Assembly: GCF_963675165.1 (NCBI RefSeq)
Contig: NC_087381.1
Coordinates: 6,697,378 to 6,761,377, forward strand
Reading direction: 5' to 3'
From: Halichondria panicea
Lineage: Eukaryota > Porifera > Demospongiae > Suberitida > Halichondriidae
Length of the DNA stretch: 64,000 nucleotides
The notes under the pieces are model-generated. The model saw only the letters and a program-made list of their open reading frames with translations. It had not been told where the DNA came from and ran no database searches. Made by a program: the position numbers and the translations under genes. Positions 1 through 9,500 of this stretch are shown here, piece by piece. The stretch's first letter is position 1, and every line of letters starts with the position of its first letter.

Positions 1-1039
1 GCTTATGACGTAATTTTCTTTTGTTGCGTAATGATCGGCACGCACGTAAGAAAGCTAGGTTTGTGTATTCAATAAAGACAGTGTAGAACCTCTTTGTGAG
101 ATCCGAAGTGGGCCAGAGAGTCTTGTGTACACTACATATTGTGAGAAGAGTAGGGTAGAGAAGTAGCTAGATCTAGCTAGCTGGAGATGTTTGTGTAATG
201 ATCGTTTTTGTGGCGGATCATCACGGTAAGAACCATAGTTGAAGTAAGGTCACTAAGGGCCATGCAGAGCTTCACTGTGGGATGAGAAGTCGTTCAGAGA
301 GTCTTGTGTTGATGTAGAGTACCTGTGCTGAGTTTAGAACGAAACCGCTTGACTGGAGAGCAACTGGAGCTAGATCTAGTTTAAATTGACCAACCACTAC
401 CACCACTACCACCGTTGATCTCGATTGATACTCACTTCGCTCGGAATAATATCATAATTATAGCAAGTAAATTTAAATTTAAATAGACTATTATTAATTG
501 ACAATCATGCTGCATAGCTTTATTATTGATCTCATGCGATATGCTGGGATTGAGTATCAAGCTAAAATATTCATTTTGGCAACCTGCACCTTGATTCGCC
601 AGTAAGGTACATGGTATACACGAATATCAGGAGCGTAGTATAAATCTAATATAGCCTCCTTTACAAGGCCTCTGAAGGGAGGCCTGCTACTGACTGCTTG
701 TGCATGCGCACCATTATTGGATATTTTCCCCGTAAAGTTTCCCATTAAACAGAAATTTTTACTAGAAAATATCTTGATATACGATTTAAAGTCATACACA
801 GAGCTATATATATAGCTAGCTAGCTAGAGCTGTAGGTTTTTTGCAGCAGCTATTTTCTTTCTGATAGAGTCTAATAGACTTTCACCAAGGTTAGTATTAG
901 ATGGGCGTGGCCTGTCAATATAGTATTGGCTGGCTTTCATCAGCTTTTACTTCGTTCAGACGATGTCATCCACACTGTTGTAGGCTGTGAGTCTTTTGTT
1001 AACATAGCAGGCTAAGGGTAGCTATCAATCCGATGGGCT
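1..1039. other. Non-coding flank, no gene recognised
   Basis: No exon with splice sites and a recognisable domain is visible here on either strand. The DNA is AT-rich, with short ctag-type simple sequence near 800-830. A minus-strand open stretch at 557-799 runs through what looks like dispersed-repeat sequence and is not called as a gene. The upstream exons of gene 1 were looked for here and not found, so they probably lie beyond the left edge. Confidence 0.5.
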
Positions 1040-1715
1040 AGAAACCTTCAATCAAATTTTCTATCTACTTCCTTCGATTCACATCCGTTCATTGTGATGT
1101 CATTATTTTACTGAGCATATACGATGTTATCCAAAGCCCCCAGATACCGGGGGATATTAGCACATGCGCAAGCAGTCGATACCAGGCCCACTTCTCTAAT
1201 GAAGTGCGGCCTGGGATCGAGGCTAGCTTCTGTCCAGCTGTTATAGTGGAGCTGTCCCAGCGAACACCACCCATCATGCACCTTTCAGCTCGTTTCTGTA
1301 CCTTTTCCAGTTCTTGGATGTATTTCTTTTGGTGGGGATTCCAGACTGGTGAGCAGTACTCTAAGTGGGGCCGTACCAAAGCAATGTATGCCAATTCTTT
1401 TGATGTGTTGCTGGTACCATGCATGCATGGTTTTACATAGAAGTTTAACATCTTCGTGGCTTTAGAGTGACGCTTGAAGGATGTGGTTACTCCAGGATAG
1501 TTTCTTGTGAATGATCACACCGGGTAGCTATTAGAATGCTGTCAGATGGGCTAGAAACCACTTCTATCAATTCACTTCCGTTCGTTGTGTTTTACTGAGC
1601 ATAATACGATGTTATCCAAAGTCCCAGTTTCTGGGGATTATGTGGCGCATGCATGCATGCACAAACAGTCGATACCAGGCCCATCTTCAGTGTGGCCTGG
1701 GATCAAGGCTATATC
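1035..1715. repeat. Pair of diverged direct repeats flanking the LINE fragment
   Basis: The segment at about 1035-1215 (starting gatgggctagaaacc) recurs at about 1543-1700 with small indels. Both contain tttactgagcat, acgatgttatccaaag and cagtcgataccaggccca. The two copies bracket the reverse-transcriptase fragment in direct orientation. They could be the 3' ends of two related LINE insertions or a local duplication. Confidence 0.55.
1230..1505 (-). mobile_element. Decayed non-LTR retrotransposon (LINE) fragment, C-terminal part of reverse transcriptase
   Basis: Read on the minus strand, about 1420 to 1300 encodes ALVRPHLEYCSPVWNPHQKK followed by a LEKVQKRAERC-like stretch. This is the thumb-region signature just after the catalytic core of CR1/Jockey-like reverse transcriptases. 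Upstream on the same strand (about 1505 to 1430) the expected LSWSNHI and KATKMLNF segments are present but in different frames, so the copy is frameshifted. The catalytic YxDD block and the endonuclease are absent. Past about 1230 the similarity stops and another dispersed repeat begins. It is a 5'-truncated dead copy; the clade assignment is tentative. Confidence 0.75.
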
Positions 1716-1719
1716 TAAT

Positions 1720-1795
1720 ATAGAGGATGGGGATTGAGGAGAAAGTGACCCTTTTCTGGATATCAGTCAAGACACTAGATAGAGTTATTGCTTTT
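1720..1795 (+). repeat. Dispersed repeat also present in every array unit
   Basis: The stretch with ggattgaggagaaagtgacc, cttttctggat and tcaagacactagata matches the segment found once per unit of the ANK array (for example 17786-17840 and 57568-57620). It lies about 250 bp before the gene 1 Roc exon, so the element is dispersed and not specific to the array. Confidence 0.55.
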
Positions 1796-2036
1796 TCACA
1801 ATAAACATGAGAATTATCATTTTGGTGGATGTTTGCATGCATGTGTGAATGGAGACCATGTTGAGATTCAGCCAATACTCACGTAGATACAGAGCTATTT
1901 TGAGTTTGTTGGGACATGAATAAATAGAAGGTATATGTATAATAATTACATAAATCATATGCATGTACAGTATATATCGGTAATCCTATGGAATAGTAAA
2001 TATTAGTCCAACAATTCCCACCTCATTCCGCCTCAG

Positions 2037-5000
2037 GTGTCCTCTTGCTAGCAGTAAAGCATGGACGAGATTCAACAGTGAAACTTCTACTGGCAGAATG
2101 CCACAGTGATCCGAATGTGACTGACGAAGAAGGCAAGACACTTCTCGATTTGGCAAATAATTCTAAGATCATAAAGCTACTCTTGAAACACGGAGCTAAG
2201 GCTGCCAATGTCTACAAGGAACACAGCAAGCTCATCGGAAAGCTCTCCTCCGAGCGACCCCCACACCTTCCTCTGTCTGTGCTCATCATTGGTGATGGTG
2301 GCGTGGGGAAGAGCACTCTGTTGAAGTCCTTTCTGAGCCCAAAAAGGTTTTGGTCTAAACTACAGAAGGCAAAACCAGTAGGTGGTGTCGATGCAAAGAC
2401 AGTGGGTATCATTCCATACGAAATATACACCAAAGAGTTTGGGAGAATCATCTACTTTGATTTCGCTGGCCAGAAAGAGTTTTACACGAGCCACTGTGCC
2501 ATTCTGGAGAATGCTGTTCAAACCTCACCACCCATCATTATCCTCTGTGCTCATCTTGTAGAAAGTGAGCAGGCGATTATTGATTCCATGTATCGTTGGT
2601 TGACCCTCGTCCAAAATCAGTGCACCAATCTGAAAGGCAAAGCACACGTGATAGTAGTTGGTAGCCATGCCGACCAAGTGAAGGAAATTGGAGAAGATCC
2701 ACAAGCCAAAGAGAGTATCTTTGCCCCCATTATCAAGCAATTCCCAAAGTTTGAGTTCAAAGAGTTCATTCCAATGGATTGCCGCTTTGCTGATTCAAAT
2801 GATATGACAAAAGCAAGAAAACAGATTCAGAAAAGCTCCGCTATTCTCCGCTCTCCAGAAACCATCAGCCTGAATGCTCACACTTTTTACATTTATCTTG
2901 CCGAAAGCTTCAAAGACGACCTTGCTTTGTCGTTGGGAAATGTCTCCGAAAAAATTAAGAGCGATCTTAACGAGGATCTGTCAAAACGCACCCAAGATAT
3001 TCTTTCTTTCATACCCAGCACCGTCCCTCACCTTGTAGAGATTTGTGACCAGCTGCATAAAAGAGGTCTCCTCTTGTTTCTCCGCAATGACAGCTCTCCA
3101 GAGAAGTCTTTCTTAGTGATTGATCAAGCAACACTTCTGTCCAGAGTCACTGGGACCGTGTTTGCTCCTGAAAGTTTCCGCCAGCACTGCAAGCTAGCTT
3201 CAAGTACTGGAGTGGTGCCTTTGTTGAAATTCAGAAAAGAATTCGAAGGCTTTGACACGGAGATGCTGATTGCCTACATGTCACATTTAGAGCTGTGCTT
3301 TGAAATTATAGACATCCAAGTCTTGGATTTCATTTCGAAGGAGATTGCTTCTTCCACTGACAGAGATTCTTCTGTTCCTGAGTCTGACACTCGATACCTC
3401 TTCTTTCCAGGGCTCATTCGAATCGAAACTCCTGAGCAAGCTTGGAAAGACGCTCAAAGCGTTAAGTACCACTTTGGTTGGATACTTGAAACCTCTCAAG
3501 ATACCGAGTTTTTCGATCCTCGCTGCCTTCAGGTCCTCATTCTGAGGATAGTGTTCACGTTCCGCCTTGCCCCTGCTAGCAAAGTATTGCACAATGTCCC
3601 TTCCCTTCAAAAATTCTGCTCTGTATGGAAGAATGGGATCTACTGGTGCAACGATGATGGGATCACCGCACACCTTGAGCTTGCTGAAAATGGCCGATCT
3701 CTTGTTCTGAAAATGCGCTCAGACACAGTTAGACCTGAAGGTTTGATTCATCGCTCCAGAATTGTGAGCACAATCCGTGAGACTGTTGAATGTTTTGGCC
3801 GCAATGTGAATGTGATTGAATCAGTGATTGATCCAGATGAAGTTGTCAAGCATCCTCTGAAAAATCCCTCTGACCTCCCATTGGTCAACATCAAAGATAT
3901 TGCAGCAGCTGTCTCCTCCAACAGAGGCACAATAAAATCAACACAACAAGTTGCCTTTGCCTTCAAGCACCTTTTACAGTTTGAACTGTACGCTGGCCTG
4001 GATCAACCCACCATACAGTGTATCCACAGTGACAAAAATCCCAAGAAAGATGAGAAAATCTCCAGAGCTTTCATTTCATATTTTTCCAGCCAAATTTCTG
4101 ACCCTGACAGTGAAGAACAGGATCAAGTAGTTCGAAACAGTCGCATGTACAAAAGAATCCTGAGGCCTTCCATTGTCAAAATTCAGTCAGTCAGTCCCAG
4201 GCAGGAGGTGGTCCAGGCCCTTGAGACGTGGAGGAGTGAGACTGAGGGAACTTACAACTGTCTGAGGGAGACTCTCAACAAGTACAGCGTCTTCACTGGG
4301 AGAAACCCTTTGGTGAGTGGAAATACTTATAGCTAAATTAAATGAACTTTCACTCATGTACATACAGGACCTAGCTGGTGTGGCTCATGATGATATTGAT
4401 CCCACAATGTTCAGTATCAGTGGTGATCAGCAAATGGTGCGTTGTCCGTACATGTGTAAAAATCCTATCATATCTTTCGATCTCTTTGGCTCCACTTTAA
4501 TGAGTGCTTCTTATTTTATATACGTACAGCTTTCCCCAGACCATAATTATATTTGTTTCGGTACTAATATTTCTTCAACATGTTATGTGTATAGGATCCA
4601 GGGACTACCAGCCTCCATGAGTTGATGGTCAAGCATGGAGTCACTTACGAGCAGTTGGATAGAGAAATCAAGGACAAAGACACCGCCCTCATATCTACAC
4701 ACTTTGATGATTTTGAAAACTACATCCACCGACTTGAGTTGACTGGAAATGAACAAGCTGACGTAAAGAAAATCGCTCAAGTTAGTGGCAATCAAGTGGC
4801 AGTGATCAACTGTTTGTCAATCTGGAGGGGTCACGAACCCAGCGAAGCAACCTTCAGAGCACTGATTAAGATCTTATTGGATCTGAGGAAGGAAGAGATT
4901 GCTACCAAGATCTGTCAGTACTTGAAAGAAAAGGTAATTGCCAACATACAAGCTTGTTGTATACAGACAGTATGCTAGCTCATTAATTTCCAGCTCCATA

Positions 5001-5069
5001 TAATTATACCAGCCTGTAGTCATGTACTGCTTGAGTCACTAGTGCTTTCTTTACATGCAGACCCAATGA
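2037..5069 (+). CDS. Gene 1 (5'-partial): ANK-Roc-COR-Death protein; exons 2037-4312, 4368-4436, 4595-4933, 5061-5069
   Basis: This is the C-terminal part of a Roco-family GTPase. The first visible exon opens after a cctcag acceptor in phase 1 and encodes the end of an ANK stack. It then carries a Roc GTPase with P-loop GDGGVGKST (codons about 83-91 counted from 2045), a G3 motif DFAGQ (139-143) and GSHAD at the G4 position (206-210). A COR-type region follows. The other exons join in phase 0: a 23-codon linker, a 113-codon exon ending in a divergent Death domain, and a terminal exon of two codons plus TGA. Splice sites are gtgagt/ag, gtgcgt/ag and gtaatt/ag. The Roc-COR exon has exactly the same length (2,276 nt) as that of gene 2, but the Death tail differs. 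Roc-COR proteins act as guanine-nucleotide switches; Death domains recruit partners. Upstream ANK exons must lie left of the window. The nearest described architecture is DAPK without its kinase domain. Confidence 0.85.
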
Positions 5070-5700
5070 TCTATGAGTGCTGAGAGTGACTGACTGTAAA
5101 GCTAGAGCTATGTGTGTAGGACTCTTGTACACAATGGACATTCTTGTATGTGTGCTTTTTATTATCCAAATTGTATACAATGTATAGAGAGGACTGTTTA
5201 ATACTTGTTGTGTTATAGATCTTTACCTAAACAATTTTGCTCGATTATACGCCGCCCACTTGTTTGTCTGGAATCGAGGCCGTTGATACCACCACCATGT
5301 ACCAATGTCATCAGCTGTAATTACCCAACATAATATTATTGTTACACGACTGTCCACATACAAACACACTTATACAAACTCGACGCTGGATATTATATAT
5401 AAGCACGTCACATGTAGTAAAATTGCTGAGTGTGCAGTGTCAGTTAAACCGCCTGCAGTTAATTGGATTATTATGATCAACAATTTGAAACAAACAGCTA
5501 ACCACAAATCCAGTCATGTTCTACAAAAAAACGTAATACAATCTGGCCTGGAATGTAAATAGTCAACCCTCAAGTGATGTTTGACCTCCTCCAACCACAC
5601 TGAGTGGGTGGATAATTAGTGTTCGCTAGAGCTGCACCACCACGCCTCCTCTGAGGTGGATCAACCTGCCTCTGGAACAAAGGTGTCGGATAATCGAAGT
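5070..5700. other. 3' flank of gene 1, no gene recognised
   Basis: The sequence follows the TGA of gene 1. I see no AATAAA signal in the first 250 bp and no exon-like open stretch with a domain. An open stretch at 5305-5562 has no recognisable motif and low-complexity composition. The right end (5570-5700) is moderately GC-rich and leads into the minisatellite. Confidence 0.5.
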
Positions 5701-5704
5701 TCTA

Positions 5705-6715
5705 CCAGTATGTATTACAGCCTCCTATACATGCACAGGTGAGGCCTCTACTGCACTCTACACACCAGTATGTGTCATAGCCTCCTATACATGCACAAGT
5801 GAGGCCTCTACTGCACTCTACACACCAGTATGTATCATAGCCTCCTATACATGCACAGGTGAGGCCTCTACACACCAGTATGTATCATAGCCTCCTATAC
5901 ATGCACAGGTGAGGCCTCTACTGCACTCTACACACCAGTATGTATCATAGCCTCCTATACATGCACAGGTGAGGCCTCTACTGCACTCTACACACCAGTA
6001 TATGTATCATAGCCTCCTATACATGCACAGGTGAGGCCTCTACTGCACTCTACACACCAGTATGTATCATATAGCCTCCTACACAGGTGAGGCCTCTACT
6101 GCACTCTACACACCAGTATGTATCATATAGCCTCCTATACATGCACAGGTGAGGACTCTACTGCACTCTATACACCAGTATATGTATCATAGCCTCCTAT
6201 ACATGCACAGGTGAGGCCTCTACTGCACTCTACACACCAGTATGTATCATAGCCTCCTATATACACACAGGTGAGGCCTCTACTGCACTCTACACAACAG
6301 TATGTATCATAGCCTCCTATATACATGCACAGGTGAGGCCTCTACTGCACTCTACACACCAGTATGTATTACAGCCTCCTATTCATGCACATGCAGGTGA
6401 GGCCTCTACTGCACTCTATATACACCAGTATGTATCATATAGCCTCCTATACATGCACAGTTGAGGCCTCTACTGCACTCTACACACCAGTATGTATCAT
6501 AGCCTCCTTTACATGCACAGGTGAGGCCTCTACTGCACTCTACACACCAGTATGTATCATAGCCTCCTATACATACACAGGTGAGGCCTCTACTGCACTC
6601 TATACACCAGTATATACGTATTATATATAGCCTCCTATACATGCACAGGTGAGGCCTCTACTGCACTCTAGCTACACACCAGTACGTATCATAGCCTCCT
6701 ATACACCAGCATGCA
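5705..6715. repeat. Minisatellite, about 17 copies of a roughly 60-bp unit
   Basis: The unit reads approximately acaccagtatgtatcatagc, then ctcctatacatgcacaggtg, then aggcctctactgcactct. Copies differ by point changes and small insertions such as extra ta steps. One copy near 5850-5880 lacks the ctgcactct portion. Unit lengths vary and are not consistently multiples of three, so the open frames across it are accidental. It sits about 640 bp past the stop of gene 1. Confidence 0.95.
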
Positions 6716-7298
6716 CAAACACTCTTATAGACTTAGGGATGGTCCAGGATCTAGCCAAAGAGATCACTAACTTTCCCTGAGGCGGCTGGTGTTGCAAGTG
6801 AACCAAATATTTTTTTTATGACAGGATCACAGCCACAGGTGTGCTTACAATGACAATGCATATCTAGCTAGTCACACCTTTGTTCATGGCTGCCTACAGA
6901 ATGAGAAGCTAGTGTGTGTATGTCTATATTGGATACTTACAACCAGGTACATGTATAAATACTGTTTGTGATTGTTGCCAGTTTGTAGCTAGTTTTGGCA
7001 CTAAGTAAAGATGTGTGTTTTGTCTGTTTGGGTTCTAGCTATTATGAAAGCATCTTTCAACAACAATGCAGTTTACTAGTGCGTGACTGTATATACTGTT
7101 AGATGATATTAGTATATTGGTGTTTCCTATAATAGCTGTTTGTACTTGTTTCCTGTCTTTGTATGTTCTACGTGATAAATTTGTGCTAGCCCAGTTCTGT
7201 GCTGTCCTGTGCTCTATGACTTGATATACCTGTTATCAAATATCATCATAGTTATTACAAATAGTATCATCATGCACAGTATAATTATTATTACTTGT
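6716..7298. other. Non-coding stretch, nothing recognised
   Basis: AT-rich DNA between the minisatellite and the helicase remnant. No exon, RNA gene or clear inverted repeat was seen. Confidence 0.4.
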
Positions 7299-7397
7299 GT
7301 TTGCAAGGATATGATTGGAGACATCGTCACTGGCAGTAGCAAGACACTAACCTTTGCCCTCACCATTGTACAAGTCTTGTCAAATAATTGTGTATAA
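7299..7397 (+). pseudogene. Decayed DEAD-box helicase fragment (motif I region)
   Basis: The frame reads CKDMIGDIVTGSSKTLTFAL followed by TIVQVL and a stop at 7395-7397. It matches the Walker A region of DEAD-box RNA helicases, whose usual form is a GKD(V/M)I..A.TGSGKTL.F.LP(I/M) pattern. The glycine before the lysine is replaced by serine (GSSKT) and the proline after FAL is lost, so ATP binding would be impaired. No other helicase motif is seen nearby. A possible acceptor (ttgcaag) precedes GAT at 7308. It is probably the remnant of one exon or a retrocopy. Confidence 0.45.
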
Positions 7398-7585
7398 TAG
7401 TGGCGAATTTTCAGGGGAAAAATATTCATGTTGAGCAATTTAGTCAGTTTGCGTGGATAATATTTTCGTGGTTGCTACTTGCACTGCAGGTAAAGGTGGG
7501 CAAGGTCGCTTCAATTGCATGTGGGTAAATATTCGTTCCAATGTTCAACGACGAATATTTTGCCCCCCGGAAATCACCAGCTATA
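7397..7585. mobile_element. MITE-like element with imperfect terminal inverted repeats
   Basis: The left end (atagtggcgaattttcaggg...aatattc) pairs with the right end (gaatattttgccccccgg...agctat). The arms are about 30 nt with mismatches. The interior has no coding capacity. This fits a small non-autonomous DNA element. Confidence 0.5.
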
Positions 7586-8753
7586 TATACGGTCAGGTAT
7601 GTGCTCCTGATACGGATAGTTCATTTCTATCATTAATTTATAGGTGCATGATAATCAAACCATTATTTTGCCAACAATCTTGAACTACTATACTGCATGT
7701 AGTACACTCTGTCCTACATGCTATATACCTGGTGTTCAAGTGTCCTAATTGAACAGCTCAGCAAAACTTCAAAGGATACACTATCCAATCTACCACAGAA
7801 TCCAATATCAACATTGACAAGTTGATAACATGCTCCCTTACAGTTTACAACAGCGTTGGGCTATACTATACTTACTTTATGACTCTGTGAAAGTGTTTGC
7901 GCTGTTGTGAGGTATACATTGTGTGTGCTGAATGATAGTCCAGAAGCCTGTAATGACTTTATGGTGTTGAGTGTATCCTGTGTCGTGTGAAGTATGTGTA
8001 TACTTAGCCTCCTTCACTATAACCTCACCTGAAGAGAACATCCCTGATGAAGAGTGGCCTGGGATATCGAGGCTAGTGTATACTAAGAGTTTATTGCCTA
8101 GTCCCTGATGTGTTAGCCTTGAGGTCACTGCATGTATACTATATCTTACCTATTACTATATCTTACCTTTAGACAAGAATACTTCTTATGGTCATTCACA
8201 CGAGTTAGAAAATTAATGATAAAATCTACTAAGAATTGATTATTATAGCTAGTATTTGTAACGCATCCCATCCATTCATGAGAACAATAATTATTTATCA
8301 AATTGATTATTATGGTCTCCACTGAGAATCGAGTATAAGTGCATGGCATCCCGTGAATATGTATAATGTGAGCTGGTGTTGGGTTGCAGGTTTGTGCATT
8401 GTTGTCATTCTTAGATGTGGGTTGTTGGTTTTAGTGGTTCGTGACCATGTTTGGTATACTATAGTAGTGTGTAGTGACCAACGATGATTTGACCAATCAT
8501 AATTACTGTCAGTCTGAGTGTTGTGTAGATCTATATAGAGTTGGTGAGAAGCTACTTTATACAAGAATCAGGTAAATTGCTAATAATTATGTGCTAGTAC
8601 TCAATCAATCGTGGTTTTGTTACTGAATACTATCTTGTGTTATCTGGAACTGGATGGCTTAGATGACCAGTGGGTTCAGATACTATGTACTTGTTGCACA
8701 CCTGTTGTTCGAATATCAACAGTTACATGATCATAAATGTATTTACTATACAG
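7586..8753. other. Non-coding stretch before the orphan exons
   Basis: No domain-bearing exon was recognised on either strand. Around 8007-8065 a segment with tagcctccttcact and gaagagaaca resembles the sequence just before the truncated Roc copy at 63787-63826, so both carry the same dispersed element. An upstream exon with a phase-2 donor, needed for the exon at 8754, was not found. Confidence 0.4.
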
Positions 8754-9026
8754 GTCTGATCAGGAGTACATTGGTCTGATCCATCCACTTTTGAGACTAA
8801 GCCGTCACTATTATGAGGTGATCATCATTGGCACTTGGTATGAATTGCTCACCAATCCTCCCCCTTGAGTCAACACACACTTTGTGAATCTATTGTGTAT
8901 TAATTGCAGAAGTTGAGAGTTGTTACTATCACTAAAGCTGTGGCTGCTACTGATGATATTGATCGTATGCAAGCCTTGAGTAAGCTAGTGAGATTACAGA
9001 GACATTGGAAGCAAGCCACTGTCTGA
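8754..9026 (+). CDS. Two orphan coding exons (8754-8817 and 8910-9026) ending in a stop; function unknown
   Basis: The first exon follows a tactatacag acceptor and, after one leading base, encodes SDQEYIGLIHPLLRLSRHYY plus E before a gtgatc donor. The second follows a ttaattgcag acceptor. It continues in phase 0 for 38 codons (starting KLRVVTITKAVAATDDIDRM, ending HWKQATV) and stops with TGA at 9024-9026. The composition is protein-like, with amphipathic helices and many basic residues, and the frame stays open across both splice sites. I do not recognise a family. No 5' exons were found. It may be the remnant or 3' end of a gene, or lie in a spliced leader region of gene 2, whose start codon is only 141 nt downstream. 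Confidence 0.4.
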
Positions 9027-9166
9027 AATGAGGTTAGTGCATGACACCACTGTTGTTTCACTCAGCTATTAATATCAGTTGGCATGGTTACAGACACTTC
9101 ACGGCTATTGTGTATCGTACATTTACCACAACATTATCACATGCACACCCAAACACTAACTAATCA

Positions 9167-9500
9167 ATGATGGCTGCACTCATCTTATCTCCCCATAGTG
9201 ACAACCTTGCTCAACAACTCTACTATGCTAGTTATGATGGCCGTTACCAAAAAGTGCTTGAGCTGCTACAGAGAGGAGCTCCACCCAACATCAGTGACTA
9301 CTACACTACAGTGCAGCATGGAGAGACTCCACTACACTGGGCATGTATTAACAACTATCTCCGCAGTGCAGAACTACTAATCAAGTTTGGAGCCATTGTA
9401 GCTGCTACAACTAACACTGGTTGGACCCCCTTACACTCGGCATGTCTCTACAACAGGAAGGACATTGCTAAGCTGTTACTGGAGCACCACTGTCCCACAG
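9167..9500 (+). CDS. Gene 2 exon 1: start and three ANK repeats
   Basis: The exon encodes 111 residues plus one base. It starts MMAALILSPHSDNLAQQLYY, continues through a GETPLHWACINNYLRSAELL repeat and a GWTPLHSACLYNRKDIAKLL repeat, and ends at HHCPTG. TPLHxAC is the canonical ANK helix-start signature. Two ATG codons are adjacent (9167 and 9170), and the stop at 9161 fixes the start region. The donor is acag|gtgagc at 9500/9501, phase 1. Confidence 0.8.

Noticed and set aside
557-799. 80-codon minus-strand open stretch
   Set aside because: It runs through a dispersed repeat, with no domain or splice context.
1204-1440. Plus-strand open stretch at 1204-1440
   Set aside because: It is the antisense shadow of the reverse-transcriptase fragment.
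6364-6630. Open stretches on both strands across the minisatellite as repeat proteins
   Set aside because: Unit lengths are not consistently multiples of three, and both strands are open only by composition.
5700-6715. CRISPR-like array
   Set aside because: The repeats are contiguous without unique spacers, and the host is eukaryotic.
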